NCBI GenBank assembly: GCA_028455995.1
Contig: JABELC010000011.1
Coordinates: 372,001-436,000, forward strand
From: Scleromitrula shiraiana
Taxonomy: Eukaryota > Ascomycota > Leotiomycetes > Helotiales > Sclerotiniaceae
Direction of reading: 5' to 3'
DNA: 64,000 nucleotides
The position numbers and the translations under genes are program-made. Below the pieces are notes generated by a model. That model did no database searches. It saw only the letters and a program-made list of their open reading frames with translations, and was not told the DNA's origin. How positions within the stretch are numbered: the stretch's first letter is position 1; each line of letters begins with the position of its first letter. Positions 52,221-62,633 of this stretch are shown piece after piece.

Positions 52221-53359
52221 ATGGCCGCACCAGAGAAAGCGATATGCAGAATCCGACTCCCAGACCACGAGGAGCCTGATCTCAAGTTACGTTCAAAATG
52301 GGCAAACTCAATCGAAAAGCTATTCTTCACAAACCCAGATCCTCAAAATCGTGATTACGTCCGCAATTTCGATATTACTCTCAACATGGACGGATCCGCA
52401 GAAAACCGCTCCCAAACAGAAACTGGATCCTCAACAAATGCACCAAATATGCTATATCCAGCACGCTATCAACTTCCAGAAGTGATTTCAGGCCGACTTA
52501 CTTCTAATCAGGAGAGAATCGCGCGCGTGGAACTGTTTGCTTTAGGTAGTATTCTGTATGAAGTTGTTTCGGGCCATCGACTTTTCCATAAGATAGATGC
52601 AGAAAGTACTTTGGGGGATGAGATAATCCAGTTTCGTATTACTCAAGGGAAATTTCCTGAGGATCTTTGGGAATTGCCTATTGCGCCGAAGATCTTAGCT
52701 TGCTGGTGTCCGGGATTTACGCAGGAAATGATGGGGTTGAGGAAGAAAGGTTTGTGGTTTTTTTATTTGTTTGTTTGTCATAAACCGTCAGTCAATTTGT
52801 CTATACAGAATCTTCATCTTCATCTTCATCTTCATCTTCATCTTCATCTTCATCTTCATCTTCATCTTCATCTTCATCTTCATCTTCTATATTTCTTTTT
52901 TTTGAGAATCTTGATCTCCATGATTACGTTGTATAACATACCCATCTAACCCAGCATCACCGCACCACCAAAACAGGACTAAAAAACTACATCCAAAAGC
53001 ACCCCTACCGATTCGGTTTCCAAGTCCTAGGCGGGGTCGTCTCAATCGCCTCAATCGCCGCCGTACCAGTCCTCGGCGCCGTCGGATTCGCATCCGCAGG
53101 TCCCATCGCTGGCTCTGCAGCAGCAGCCTGGCAATCGGGGATTGGGCTCGTTGAAGCCGGGAGTCTCTTCGCTTGGTGTCAAAGCCTTGCGATGGGAGGT
53201 GCGGCTATGGGCGGGGTTGTTGGGGCTGGGGTTGGGGGAGCGGGCGTTTTGGTCGGTGCTACTGGGTTGGGGGTTTTGGATGTGGAGGATTTCGATAATG
53301 AGGTGTTGAAAGAGAGGTTTTTGGTGGCTTGGGGGGGGGAGATATTGAGGGGGTTGTAG
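52221..53359 (+). CDS. Partial-kinase plus IFI6/27-like hydrophobic-domain protein
   Basis: Exons 52221-52749 and 52977-53359 join in phase 1 (AAAG|GACTAAAA) to 303 residues. Residues 1-170 resemble only the C-lobe of a protein kinase: YQLPEVISGR, then ELFALGSILYEVVSGHRLF, which matches the subdomain VIII-IX pattern. There is no Gly loop, VAIK lysine, HRD or DFG, so it cannot be an active kinase. Residues 177-303 start with a basic helix (GLKNYIQKHPYRFGFQVLGG) and form a Gly/Ala-rich hydrophobic domain with GPIAGSAAAAWQSGIG and MGGAAMGGVVGAGVGGAG, closely like the interferon-induced IFI6/IFI27 family. It ends with an acidic tail. The intron holds a (TTCATC)n run. The ATG has a good AAAATGG context. 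Function in fungi is unknown; a membrane or mitochondrial role is inferred. Confidence 0.82.
52811..52886. repeat. (TCTTCA)n hexanucleotide in an intron
   Basis: About twelve units inside the single intron of the kinase/IFI27-like gene. Read through, they would encode repeated His-Leu, which is why the unspliced frame looks open. Confidence 0.95.
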
Positions 53360-54096
53360 AGAATGGTCATGGTTCACAATTATAGTTTGGCATGATGAGA
53401 GTGAGGATGGTGAGCGTTAGTTTTGAAGTGAGCAAGTGCGATAATTTTTCCCGGTCAAAGTTGACGATTCACAAAGATTTGGTTCTTAAATAAATACGGT
53501 AAATTGCCTAATTGCCTAACTATTCAAATGTTCAAATATTTTTAAAAAAAAAATTGCTCGGTTACCCAAAACCCAAGAGTCAGTTTATTTGATTCTAGCA
53601 AAGATTGAATCGACCTCTATTCAATAAGATATCGAATTCCTATCTCTTTACTTTTCTTTCTATCTCCTTGCCTCCCTACTTGCTTCTCTACCTCCCTCTA
53701 CACCCACTTCTCCCTCTCCCTCTCCCTCTCCCTCTCCCTCTCCCTCTCCCTCTCCCTCTCCCTCTCCCTCTCCCTCTCTATCTCTATCTCTATCTCTATC
53801 TCTATCTCTATCTCTATCTCTACCCCTTTCTTCCCCCCCCCCCCCCCCCCCCAAACAACAACCCTTCTCCTCCCCAATCCCCCTACCTATCTCCTCCCCC
53901 CAAAACCACCTACACGCTACCAGCCCAAGCCGTCAAGAAAAGCCCGAAAGCTTAGAACTTCTCTCTCACAAAATCGATATAACCACGAATCAACTTTCAC
54001 AAACCTTATCTATATTATCTATATTATCTATAAAAGAAAAAGGAAAAGAAAAAAAAAAGAGACGAATTAGTTACCTCTTCCCGGGGCGAACCAAAC

Positions 54097-54131
<35 letters not shown>

Positions 54132-54523
54132 GTTAACGGAGGGATTTTCTTTAGAGATTTATTCGATCAATGGGGTAATTCGATGGTTCTTTTAGTTACT
54201 CTACTAGTAGTGAGATGATTGACCGTTTGGGATGAATCATTGCTATTGTGTTGTAAATCTATTGATGGATAGCCAGCCGATTGACGTTTGTAATGCATGC
54301 ATGCATGCATGCATGGATGAATGGCATCGATGCTCAAGATGGGTTGTTGGGTCTATCTATCTATCTATCTATCTATCTAGCTATCTATACCTTGTATTAG
54401 ATCCAAGCCCTTTTACAAATCTGACAACTTGAAACTCCGATCTTGCATTCAAGTCGTAATAGAGTTTCGTGTGTGTTTATTATATCATGTTAAATGTCAA
54501 TTGGAGCCTTAATACCAGATATC
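53360..54523. other. Simple-repeat-rich intergenic DNA
   Basis: A dense cluster of low-complexity tracts: (CTCCCT)n at about 53707-53776, (CTATCT)n at 53777-53822, poly-C of 20 at 53833-53852, poly-T of about 31 at 54100-54130, (GCAT)n at about 54296-54316 and (TATC)n near 54352-54390. No gene is supported. Confidence 0.6.
53707..53852. repeat. Compound (CTCCCT)n-(CTATCT)n-poly-C tract
   Basis: Three adjacent pyrimidine tracts on the plus strand. They generate artificial open frames on both strands. Confidence 0.95.
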
Positions 54524-54964
54524 CTAATCGTCACTAAGAGACGGCCTAACAGCACCCCCACCCACAACTGGCGGCGGCCTCGCACCACCAAACCATCCGG
54601 CCGCTGCACCCGCTACAGGACGTCCCACGCCAGGCGGAGGACCCATAACACCCGGCGGACGACCCATCCCAGGAGGCGGCCCCATAAACGGCGGTCTCCC
54701 AGCCGCAGCCGCACCTCTGCCCAACCCCCCCGGAGGCGGCTGCGGTCGAGGTGGTGGCGGAGATTGTGACTGTGATCTTGAGTGCGATCTCGAATCCGCA
54801 GAATGCAGGGGTTCTGTCACAGAACTTGATGAATAACTGCCCGTGCTGGAACGGTAGTGTGATCTTGCTTTCTCGGTAAATCTGTATATGAAGATGCCGA
54901 CTAGTACTAGGGCGGAGACGAAAAGTATTACGATGATGCCTATTGCGTCATTTTCTTGGACCAT
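54524..54964 (-). CDS. Small single-pass membrane protein with Pro/Gly-rich tail
   Basis: One exon of 146 residues. A short N-terminus (MVQENDAIG) leads straight into one hydrophobic helix (IIVILFVSALVLVGIFIYRF, about residues 9-28), then a basic and Ser-rich stretch (EKARSHYRSSTGSYSSSS), and a Pro/Gly/Arg-rich tail with repeated GPPPG and GRPPG. The open frame extends 35 codons upstream, but those residues have no signal character and the inner ATG fits the membrane protein better. The family is not recognised; small fungal tail-domain membrane proteins of this kind are common. The tail could bind SH3 or WW domains; that is inference only. Confidence 0.6.
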   Translation of the reverse strand: MVQENDAIGIIVILFVSALVLVGIFIYRFTEKARSHYRSSTGSYSSSSVTEPLHSADSRSHSRSQSQSPPPPRPQPPPGGLGRGAAAAGRPPFMGPPPGMGRPPGVMGPPPGVGRPVAGAAAGWFGGARPPPVVGGGAVRPSLSDD

Positions 54965-57124
54965 TGTGAAGGTTTGTGGGTAGGTATTTGGTTGTACGGT
55001 GTGTGGCAGAAGACGGTCTTTTGTCGGTCGGGTCGGGTAGGGTGCGTTAGGATTGTTTTGGTGATACAAAGTGTTGCTGTTTATGAGAACTCGAGGACTC
55101 GAGGACTCGAGAAGAATGGACGTTGTAACGACGTAGTGCCTTGTCTGGCTATATGGAATATACTGTTAGATTGGAAAGGATAGAAGGATAGAAGTACTCA
55201 TTTCCAGGTGGGGATGTTATACATACAGGCTCGTGAGACTAAGTACCTCAATGTCAAGTGATTAGATTTGTGCTTTCATTGACATTGATATGAATATGGA
55301 CCATCAATCTGCAAGGTCTGAATCTGTTGGTAACTATGTGTTGATTATATATTGAGATTTCAGTGATAGCAATCCTGTTGATATGAAGTAATTGAGAAGA
55401 AATGGTTTGATATTGATGAACCCAAAGCAATGAGGAATGATCAATGAGCAGGATCCATTCCAAAAGAACTCAAAAAGAGGGATGTAAAGAGGAAAAACAT
55501 AACTAGTTGATAGCCAGCGTTCTGCATGATGGTAACACTAGGGTAGTACCACGATAGTTGAATTAATATAAACTGAGACTTTAATGGCCTATCATATTCC
55601 ATACCTAGGCTTAGAGGAGTACAAATTTACAACATGTTGTCCATATGTATGGGAATCTCGATGGCAATTCTTGAAGTAAGTTCGGAAAGACCCTGGAGAC
55701 TAGAGAAGAGCTCATAGGTTGAAAGGTATCGAGTATCAAAGTCTAGCAGCCTCGGACAAAAGAGTAGATTGCTTGAGAGGTCGTGATGCTTCATTACTTA
55801 CTTAATCCTTGCACTTGGATTTGAGAAACATATCTTATCCGAAATTTTGAAGAAGCATTATTCTGTTGAGGTTACTAAGCTCCAACAAGCTACGTTTTGC
55901 AATATCGAAAAGGAAAAGCTTAGAATGGGGAAGAGTATGACTTGCTCGAGTTCTGAGATCATTGTTACCATACTAATTGATAACTAGGATAAGTACATCA
56001 AATATTGGTCAGCAGATATCAGACAAGTTAACTACACTATGTGCTTCGGGATTGTATAGAGATAAGCAGACAAAACAGCTGTTCTCGGATATAAGGTGCT
56101 TTCGAGAACGATATGTCATCAGTAGTAACACTCTCCAAAGCCACTATCATTGCGACCTAGTCGACGACATACATCTTGTTATACAAGATCAAAGCAAGCC
56201 CACTGTCCTTCGAGCTTCGACCAAAGACCAAGTAACCATTTGCAATTGAGTTAACCCACTTAGTATTGGATTCCTCTCAACTGCTGGTTGAAGTCTCGAT
56301 GACGAAATAAACGTAGCAAAATGGAGAACTTGAAGATATGAGATATATCCTCAGCCCCAAGCAAGCTGATGGTTACTTGCATGGCCGGTAGACTCAGTAG
56401 AAAGTCCCGGATGGAAGGTAGGTCAGAGTTTCACAAAGACGATCTAGGAAATTGCGTAGAGGGTCTCGATGATTAATGTTAGCCCTTGCTGCTTTACTCT
56501 TCAACATATAGCATTTAAAGCGGCGATAGTATTTCTATCTTTAGTTCTCGAAGAACCACTAATAAATCATAGCTTTTTAGGCCCTATAACTACAGGGTAA
56601 TTGAATCTGTGGCCTCTGAAGCACGACGCCGTTGAGCTATATTGTTAGATGATACCAAAGTACAGAAGTTCAAATACCGAAAACATCCTAATGAATGGGA
56701 TTTCTGCAGCTTTGATATACAAGCCAGCCATGATAACTGATAACGATCTTACGTTGTCTATGAGACAGCTACTCTGTTCTGTGACTGTGACTGTGACTGT
56801 GACTGTGATGTGAGAAAGATAGGTTGAAACCTGGAAGTGTATTGGTGAACTATGGTTTGGTTGGCTCTTGAATGATAGGACTAGCACATTCTGAAAATCA
56901 AATAATACTAATAATAACTGGCCATAGCCCGACATAGTACAGTAGTTTTATGTACATGGATGGATTGATAAAAAACAGATAGAATAATAAGAGAATTATT
57001 ACTTGAGTTAGTCTTGGACGTCATTACGAAAGAAATATATAATGGGATTTTTCATGTTTCATTTTGAGGATTTTATGAATGGATCCTCCTGGTTAATTAA
57101 TGATTTTGATACTCTCTCCCAGCC

Positions 57125-57167
<43 letters not shown>

Positions 57168-58471
57168 CATTATTAGCCAGAGAGCTGTTACTACCGGTAC
57201 TTCACGCCTCAACTGTTCAACCTCAATCCCCATTGCTCATCATACATCATATGAAACCGATCTGATGAATAGTGATACCAGTAAGAATCTTGAAAGGTTT
57301 AGCTTCATACGTACGATTTGTACTGTAGTTTTAAGAATATCAATATCTTACGGAGTATATCACTTTGTAACTAAATGAGATGTTATGAGATATTATGAGA
57401 TATTAATATGTTAATTATATTCCTTCCAATGGAGTTCAATCTTTGAAATGTTTCAAGGGCTGTAAATTGCTACTGTAATGAGAGTATTTATTAAACCCAG
57501 GTTTACTTGAAACATTTCGTACAAGCCATCTTGGGTATCTTGAGTATCTTGAGTATCTTGGATATCTTGGGTATTTTGGGTATTTTGGGTATTTTGAGTA
57601 TCTTGAGTATCTTGGATATCTTGGGTATCATGGGTATTTTGAGTATCTTGATTATCTTGAGTATGAACTTCCAAATTCCTTAAGGTCAAACATTTCTAGT
57701 TAAGTGCCAAACACTTTTTAAACTGAACATGTAAGTATTTCTCTTCTCATCCTCTAGAACTCTTTCATTTATACAACAACTTTTCTCCCTCCTACACTTT
57801 ACTTCTTCTTTTTTTTTTGAATTTTGATATATAGAAAATACATTCATTCACTCATTCACTCATTCATCATTCATCATTCATCATTCATCCCATAGCTCAA
57901 GACTATTATTACCTAGGTAATACGAGTAGGTATTCACAAATTACTCCCCCCCCGCCGCCCAGTGGATCTCAATCTCAATGTTTCAAGGTTAAGATAATAT
58001 TCCCCGAAACAATTCTATTCTATAAACCTTTGAATCTTATGAACGAAGAACGGGTCCTCTTTGCTTAAGAAAGAAGACTATCAAAAACCTCATTTCGCTC
58101 ACACTCTTAACTAATAACTAATAATACTTATTATTATTATCATTATTATTACCTGGTCTCTACTGTACTCCACTGGCAGCAATACCTAGGTTCAATACTA
58201 CGGTACACTAAAAAAAAAGCTCAAGATTAAGAAGAAGAAGAAACCCCTAGAACGTGGATCCCACCAATCTACTGTAACGGTATTTTTGAGGGTATTTTTG
58301 AGGAAGTATCCCGTTGGATTAAAAGTGAACCATCTCCAGAATAAGTTTACGAATCCTATTTTATATTTACTCTCATCAATCCATCACTCATCCACATTAA
58401 AACTTACTTCGGTCAATGTAAACCAAAAAAAATCCACATACAGTCGCTTTTGCGCAGCTCAGCTCGACTCG
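54965..58471. other. 3.5-kb gene-poor region
   Basis: No gene is supported. It holds a degenerate tRNA-like sequence at about 56575-56645 (minus), a (GACTGT)n run near 56784, (TTA)n at about 57125-57172, a tandem GTATCTTGA array at about 57535-57662 and (CATT)n near 57845. A 90-codon frame at 55977-56249 has normal composition but no recognised family. The right end is the leader of KAR9. Confidence 0.5.
57535..57662. repeat. Tandem GTATCTTGA/GTATTTTGG array
   Basis: About thirteen units of 9 bp with small variations. It produces an artificial Asp-Thr-Gln frame on the minus strand. Confidence 0.9.
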
Positions 58472-58513
58472 ATGAATTTCCAACAAGTTAGATTACCAAA
58501 TCTACTCCAATGA
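58472..58513 (+). promoter_or_regulatory. uORF of KAR9 with ATGA overlap
   Basis: ATG 58472 opens 13 codons (MNFQQVRLPNLLQ). The TGA stop at 58511-58513 overlaps the KAR9 ATG at 58510-58512 as ATGA. A longer in-frame version begins at 58286. This arrangement can couple KAR9 translation to re-initiation after the uORF. Confidence 0.5.
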
Positions 58514-61437
58514 CAGTGCTCAGAGACGCGCTATCGCGACAAGATACATTTTTACGACCCCGGTCGGATATTTCAAATCCAAGGGTACAATCCGATGATT
58601 CCACTCCTTCAACTCCAGATCGAGAACAAGAAAGAATACCAAGACACGTTGTGCGAAAGCCTTCCCCTGGGCTCGCAGCGAGGCTTAAGGCATTAGGTTT
58701 TGGCAACGATCCTAAAAAAAATATAACAGCAGCATCACAACCTGATCACATCGGTCGTATTCCTGAGGATCAAATCCGCCAACTCGATCAAATTCACCGA
58801 GCCAATTCTACCGGTTCGCGCATCCAACGAAGAGGTCGAGCCTGGAGTGGCAGCATTGGTCCTTTGACGCCACAAGTTACCGGCGGAAGCCTTTGGAGCC
58901 TTAACGAAGTCACAATTGGTGACACTCGAATACTCGAAGTGGGAACACAATCAACACCTTCGCTAGATAATTTTGGTGACCAGGACATGTCAACAAAAGT
59001 TGAACGAATGGTAATGGATTCGCAGAAGTATCGATTACCAGAACATACCAATGGAAATGGCACGAAAGCTATGGCAGATACGAAACAAGCACACATCGAA
59101 CGTTATATACCCCCCGAGGTAGATGATATACCACCACCTCCTCCAGACAAAGATACTCCACCTGGTGGGACAGAACCAGGCGAATTCTCACCCGATGTTT
59201 CATCTTATTTCAATCCCTTCGGTCACCAACGAGCGGGTTCGATTTATACGCTATCTCGAGCATCCTTTGCAAGCCAGCTTGCACAATTGACATCATTACA
59301 ATTACCTGATGCTGCTTCCTTGTCAACAAAAATATGTGCAATTCCAAGTTCAAAGGCCGCTTCAAAGGCATTAATGGGTGCTGCGGAGCAAATTCGAAGT
59401 TGGATATTTAAAGCATCTGAAGTCGTTTCGGGTCTTGATGGTGAGGATGATGTGGAGTGGGCTGCTGCTGGTGGAAGGGAAGGATTGGAGGAAGTTGATG
59501 GCGCTATCAAACGATTCGAAAATTTAATTAATATTTACGTATCCGCCATTGAATCTCTACAAGAACGCCCAGATATAGCCACAGTGCCTACAGACGAACT
59601 CACAGCGGTTGTATTGCAAGTGGAAAGCATCCTCGGAGAATGGGAAAAGATCCGCAACACACTCAGAGCAGTTAAGAACTCGGTGGAGATTGCCATGGAA
59701 TGGGAAGAGTTATGGAACACAGTGCTAGGTGATATTGGCAATGAGATGGATGTCTTGGCTCGGCTTGTTTTTGAGATGGAGGAGAAAAGGCACAAATCTT
59801 TGGCAGAAGCAGATACTGATGGAGTTGATATAAAAGAACTCGAAACGATCGTTGAGGAGACACCTTCGGCGAAGGGCAGATCGACGATTAATTCTCGCTT
59901 CAGTATACCATCCGCTTTCCCCATGAGTCCGAACTCACCAAATACACCGATAATGGCACAAGATGATTCGAGTCTATTGGCTTTATTCGCTAGAATGCAA
60001 CCATTAAGAGCTTCCCTGGACTTTCTGCCCATGAGACTGTCCACCTTCCATGCCAGGGCCGAGAAGATATTTCCTACAGCATGTGGTGAGCTTGAGACTC
60101 GACGAGATGGTCTAGAAAAAAGTTGGAAGAGTCTCGAGAAGGATGCCGAGTCGTTACGTCGTGAACTTGGCGAGGATCGTTGGGTTCTCGTCTTCCGAGG
60201 CGCCGGCCGGCAGGCTCAAAAGATGTGTGAATCGGTAGAAAGAAGTCTTACCAAGCTAAAAGAATCTCTCGATGCTGGGGCTCACTTGAATAACCCGGCT
60301 CAAATGGGAAAGAAAATCGATAGTTACGAAGCAAAGAAGGTGCATTATGGCCCAGCTATCGAGCGGGTATTATCGATCATCGAGAAGGGTGTGAAGGATC
60401 GGCTTACAGTTAATGGCGAGATATTAAGGCTGCACTCGGATATGCAACGAAAATGGGAATCTTTAAAAGAGCAGATGAACGAGCTTGATGCTTCCATTGA
60501 GGAACTTCAAGCGGATCGCAGAAACCAACAGCTCAGAGACTCTATCTCAAGCATGGTCTCTAATGATAGATCGACCATTGGAAGCTATGATACGCCAGGA
60601 AGTTCACCGGCTTCTTCTGTCGTGATGACAGGTCTCACCAGTAAGCTGGATTCTGCAACTCCAGCTAGGAACGGCAAAATACGTACCACTGGTAGAAATA
60701 ATTTGCCACAACCTGGCTCGAGGAGAAATTTAAGTGCTGGTCAGCCTTCTACCAGACCTGCATTCTCTCGAGCGACCCCATCTCCAGTTCCACGGCAAAG
60801 CTCAGCAACCCCCACAAACCGACTACCCGATAATCGACCTAGATGGAATTCTAGCACAAACACTAATGACTTACTCAAACCTACAACACCAAGTCCTAAT
60901 GCACGTCTACCACCTTCTGCCCATTCAAATCGTTCCAACAAATTTGGAACAGCAACGCCCGCTTCTATGATACCCCTTCGAAGCCCACTTGGCCGAGGAA
61001 ACCCAAGCTCCCCTGCTCCACAGGAGTCTACTTTGACACCTTCTCGTAGAGCAGTCTCCCGAACATCAAGTCGTGACCTTTCCACTCCGGGTCCCTATTC
61101 ACAACAAACTCTATCCCAATCTTCACCAGCAACAGCTCGTCCAAGATTTCTTACCAGCAAGTCATCTATGTCTAATCTTTCTGTCGGTAATCGCCGTTTC
61201 TCTATGCAACCTTCTTCTAGTGACCCAAGAGCTAGCCCAGTTGTGCGTTCCGTCAGCTCATTAGCTACAAGCAGGAGAACTAGTCTACTCCCCACACCAA
61301 GAGGACGAACAGATTCCAGTGTTACTGGTAGAGAAAGTCCACAAGCCATCGCTGGTGCTGCAACAGCAATGAGGAGAGGCAGCAGTAATGCAAGCACTGA
61401 TAGTAGGGGAAATCCCAAGAAGGCATGGAGGCCATAA
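58510..61437 (+). CDS. KAR9: Karyogamy/spindle-positioning protein Kar9
   Basis: One exon of 975 residues. After a basic, disordered N-terminus (about 1-240) comes the helical KAR9 domain (about 240-690), with segments such as LQERPDIATVPTDELTAVVL, VESILGEWEKIRNTLRAVKN, REELWNT-like WEELWNTVLGDIGNEMD, and WVLVFRGAGRQAQKMCESVE. The C-terminal third is Ser/Arg/Pro-rich and carries ASMIPLRS, with Ser819-Met-Ile-Pro822 as an SxIP motif in basic surroundings, the form bound by EB1/Bim1. Kar9 links microtubule plus ends to the actin/myosin system for spindle orientation and nuclear migration. The start is the first ATG in the long frame. Two upstream ATGs in another frame end at the KAR9 start itself. 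Confidence 0.9.
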   Translation: MTVLRDALSRQDTFLRPRSDISNPRVQSDDSTPSTPDREQERIPRHVVRKPSPGLAARLKALGFGNDPKKNITAASQPDHIGRIPEDQIRQLDQIHRANSTGSRIQRRGRAWSGSIGPLTPQVTGGSLWSLNEVTIGDTRILEVGTQSTPSLDNFGDQDMSTKVERMVMDSQKYRLPEHTNGNGTKAMADTKQAHIERYIPPEVDDIPPPPPDKDTPPGGTEPGEFSPDVSSYFNPFGHQRAGSIYTLSRASFASQLAQLTSLQLPDAASLSTKICAIPSSKAASKALMGAAEQIRSWIFKASEVVSGLDGEDDVEWAAAGGREGLEEVDGAIKRFENLINIYVSAIESLQERPDIATVPTDELTAVVLQVESILGEWEKIRNTLRAVKNSVEIAMEWEELWNTVLGDIGNEMDVLARLVFEMEEKRHKSLAEADTDGVDIKELETIVEETPSAKGRSTINSRFSIPSAFPMSPNSPNTPIMAQDDSSLLALFARMQPLRASLDFLPMRLSTFHARAEKIFPTACGELETRRDGLEKSWKSLEKDAESLRRELGEDRWVLVFRGAGRQAQKMCESVERSLTKLKESLDAGAHLNNPAQMGKKIDSYEAKKVHYGPAIERVLSIIEKGVKDRLTVNGEILRLHSDMQRKWESLKEQMNELDASIEELQADRRNQQLRDSISSMVSNDRSTIGSYDTPGSSPASSVVMTGLTSKLDSATPARNGKIRTTGRNNLPQPGSRRNLSAGQPSTRPAFSRATPSPVPRQSSATPTNRLPDNRPRWNSSTNTNDLLKPTTPSPNARLPPSAHSNRSNKFGTATPASMIPLRSPLGRGNPSSPAPQESTLTPSRRAVSRTSSRDLSTPGPYSQQTLSQSSPATARPRFLTSKSSMSNLSVGNRRFSMQPSSSDPRASPVVRSVSSLATSRRTSLLPTPRGRTDSSVTGRESPQAIAGAATAMRRGSSNASTDSRGNPKKAWRP

Positions 61438-62365
61438 GTCGTGCTTACATTAAGATAAGTCATATATTTGGAGCGATGGCGAAATAGGGAATGGCGTTCA
61501 ACTGTTTTAAATTTTATGTTAACCTTTGCATGGCAAAGTCTGTGGCGTTGTTTCAATTTTTTACATCCTATTGAAATTCAATGTCTTTTAGCGAATGGAT
61601 TTTTTGTTATCGGAACATATGCAGAGCGGTTTCCGCATTGAAAGAGTTATTTGGATGGTAGATGCGTATGCATGCATGCATGTGGAGATTTGGCAAACAA
61701 CAATTACATATAATGGGATGTAAGAGGCAAAGGAAATCAAGGAATTAGGGGCAGTAGATGGAAGACGAAGGAATGAAGAAGAGACACGAGAAAGATACCA
61801 TTACTTGTATGATAGTTCAGATTAGAATTCAGAAGAATGTGATGATACCCTTAATAATATGTAAACTTAAGTGGTATCTCTTCGTTGTGACTTATAATTT
61901 TCTAAAAATATAAATTCTGACTGTTCCGAATTGTAAATGTGCAAGCCAGCTATATCTCCAACTCATCAGCTTTATAAATTCCTAACCGAGGTACCAAATT
62001 CCATCTAACCAAGGAAAAGAGGATAAAAATTTGTCATATATATTTCTATTTCAATCGATACCATCTATCTACACATAAACCTCCACAACATCCATATCCA
62101 TATCCATATCCATATCCATATCCATAACCCCATCCATAACCCCATCCATAACCCCATCCAACAATCCACAGCCCCCTCCAAGCCGGGTACCTTAGCTTCC
62201 CACTAATGCATTACCAATACCAGCGCATGAGTCGTTCTTACATATAGTTCCCCACTGCACTGCGATGGCTACATCATCTGCATATATTAAAGTGGGGTTT
62301 GCCGTCAAACCCCAGCTTTGTGGCCGGTGATGGATCCGGTCGGTGTAAAGGCTCGCTGTTATGTA

Positions 62366-62403
<38 letters not shown>

Positions 62404-62633
62404 TATATATGTTACATACATATATTGTATATGTTGAGATTTTTGAATTGAATTGAATTGAATTGAATTGAATTGAATTGAATTGAATTGAATTGAATTG
62501 AATTGAATTGAATTGAATTGAATTGAATTGGATTGAATTATTCTGGTGCTGAGGGTACTTTTTTGTTGGTTGATTGATCGATCGATATAAATAATTTGGA
62601 AGAAAATTATCGATAATAATTTGAATTGGAAAG
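61438..62633. other. Intergenic DNA between KAR9 and CYB2
   Basis: It holds (CCATAT)n and related units at about 62090-62160, (GT)n at 62369-62396 and the (AATTG)n tract listed below. The right end includes GATCGATCGAT and the CYB2 leader. No gene is supported. Confidence 0.5.
62443..62530. repeat. (AATTG)n pentanucleotide run
   Basis: About seventeen units. It creates an artificial minus-strand frame of repeated Ile-Gln-Phe-Asn-Ser. Confidence 0.95.

Noticed and set aside
53605..53955. Plus-strand Pro/Leu-rich and opposite Arg/Asp/Glu-rich frames
   Set aside because: Made entirely by the CTCCCT, CTATCT and poly-C tracts.
56575..56645. tRNA-like sequence on the minus strand (A box TAGCTCAACGG, B-box-like GATTCAATT)
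   Set aside because: The D arm lacks about five bases and the 5' acceptor does not pair with the 3' end; at most a tRNA relic.
57453..57689. Minus-strand Asp-Thr-Gln repeat frame
   Set aside because: Product of the 9-bp tandem array; no protein family.
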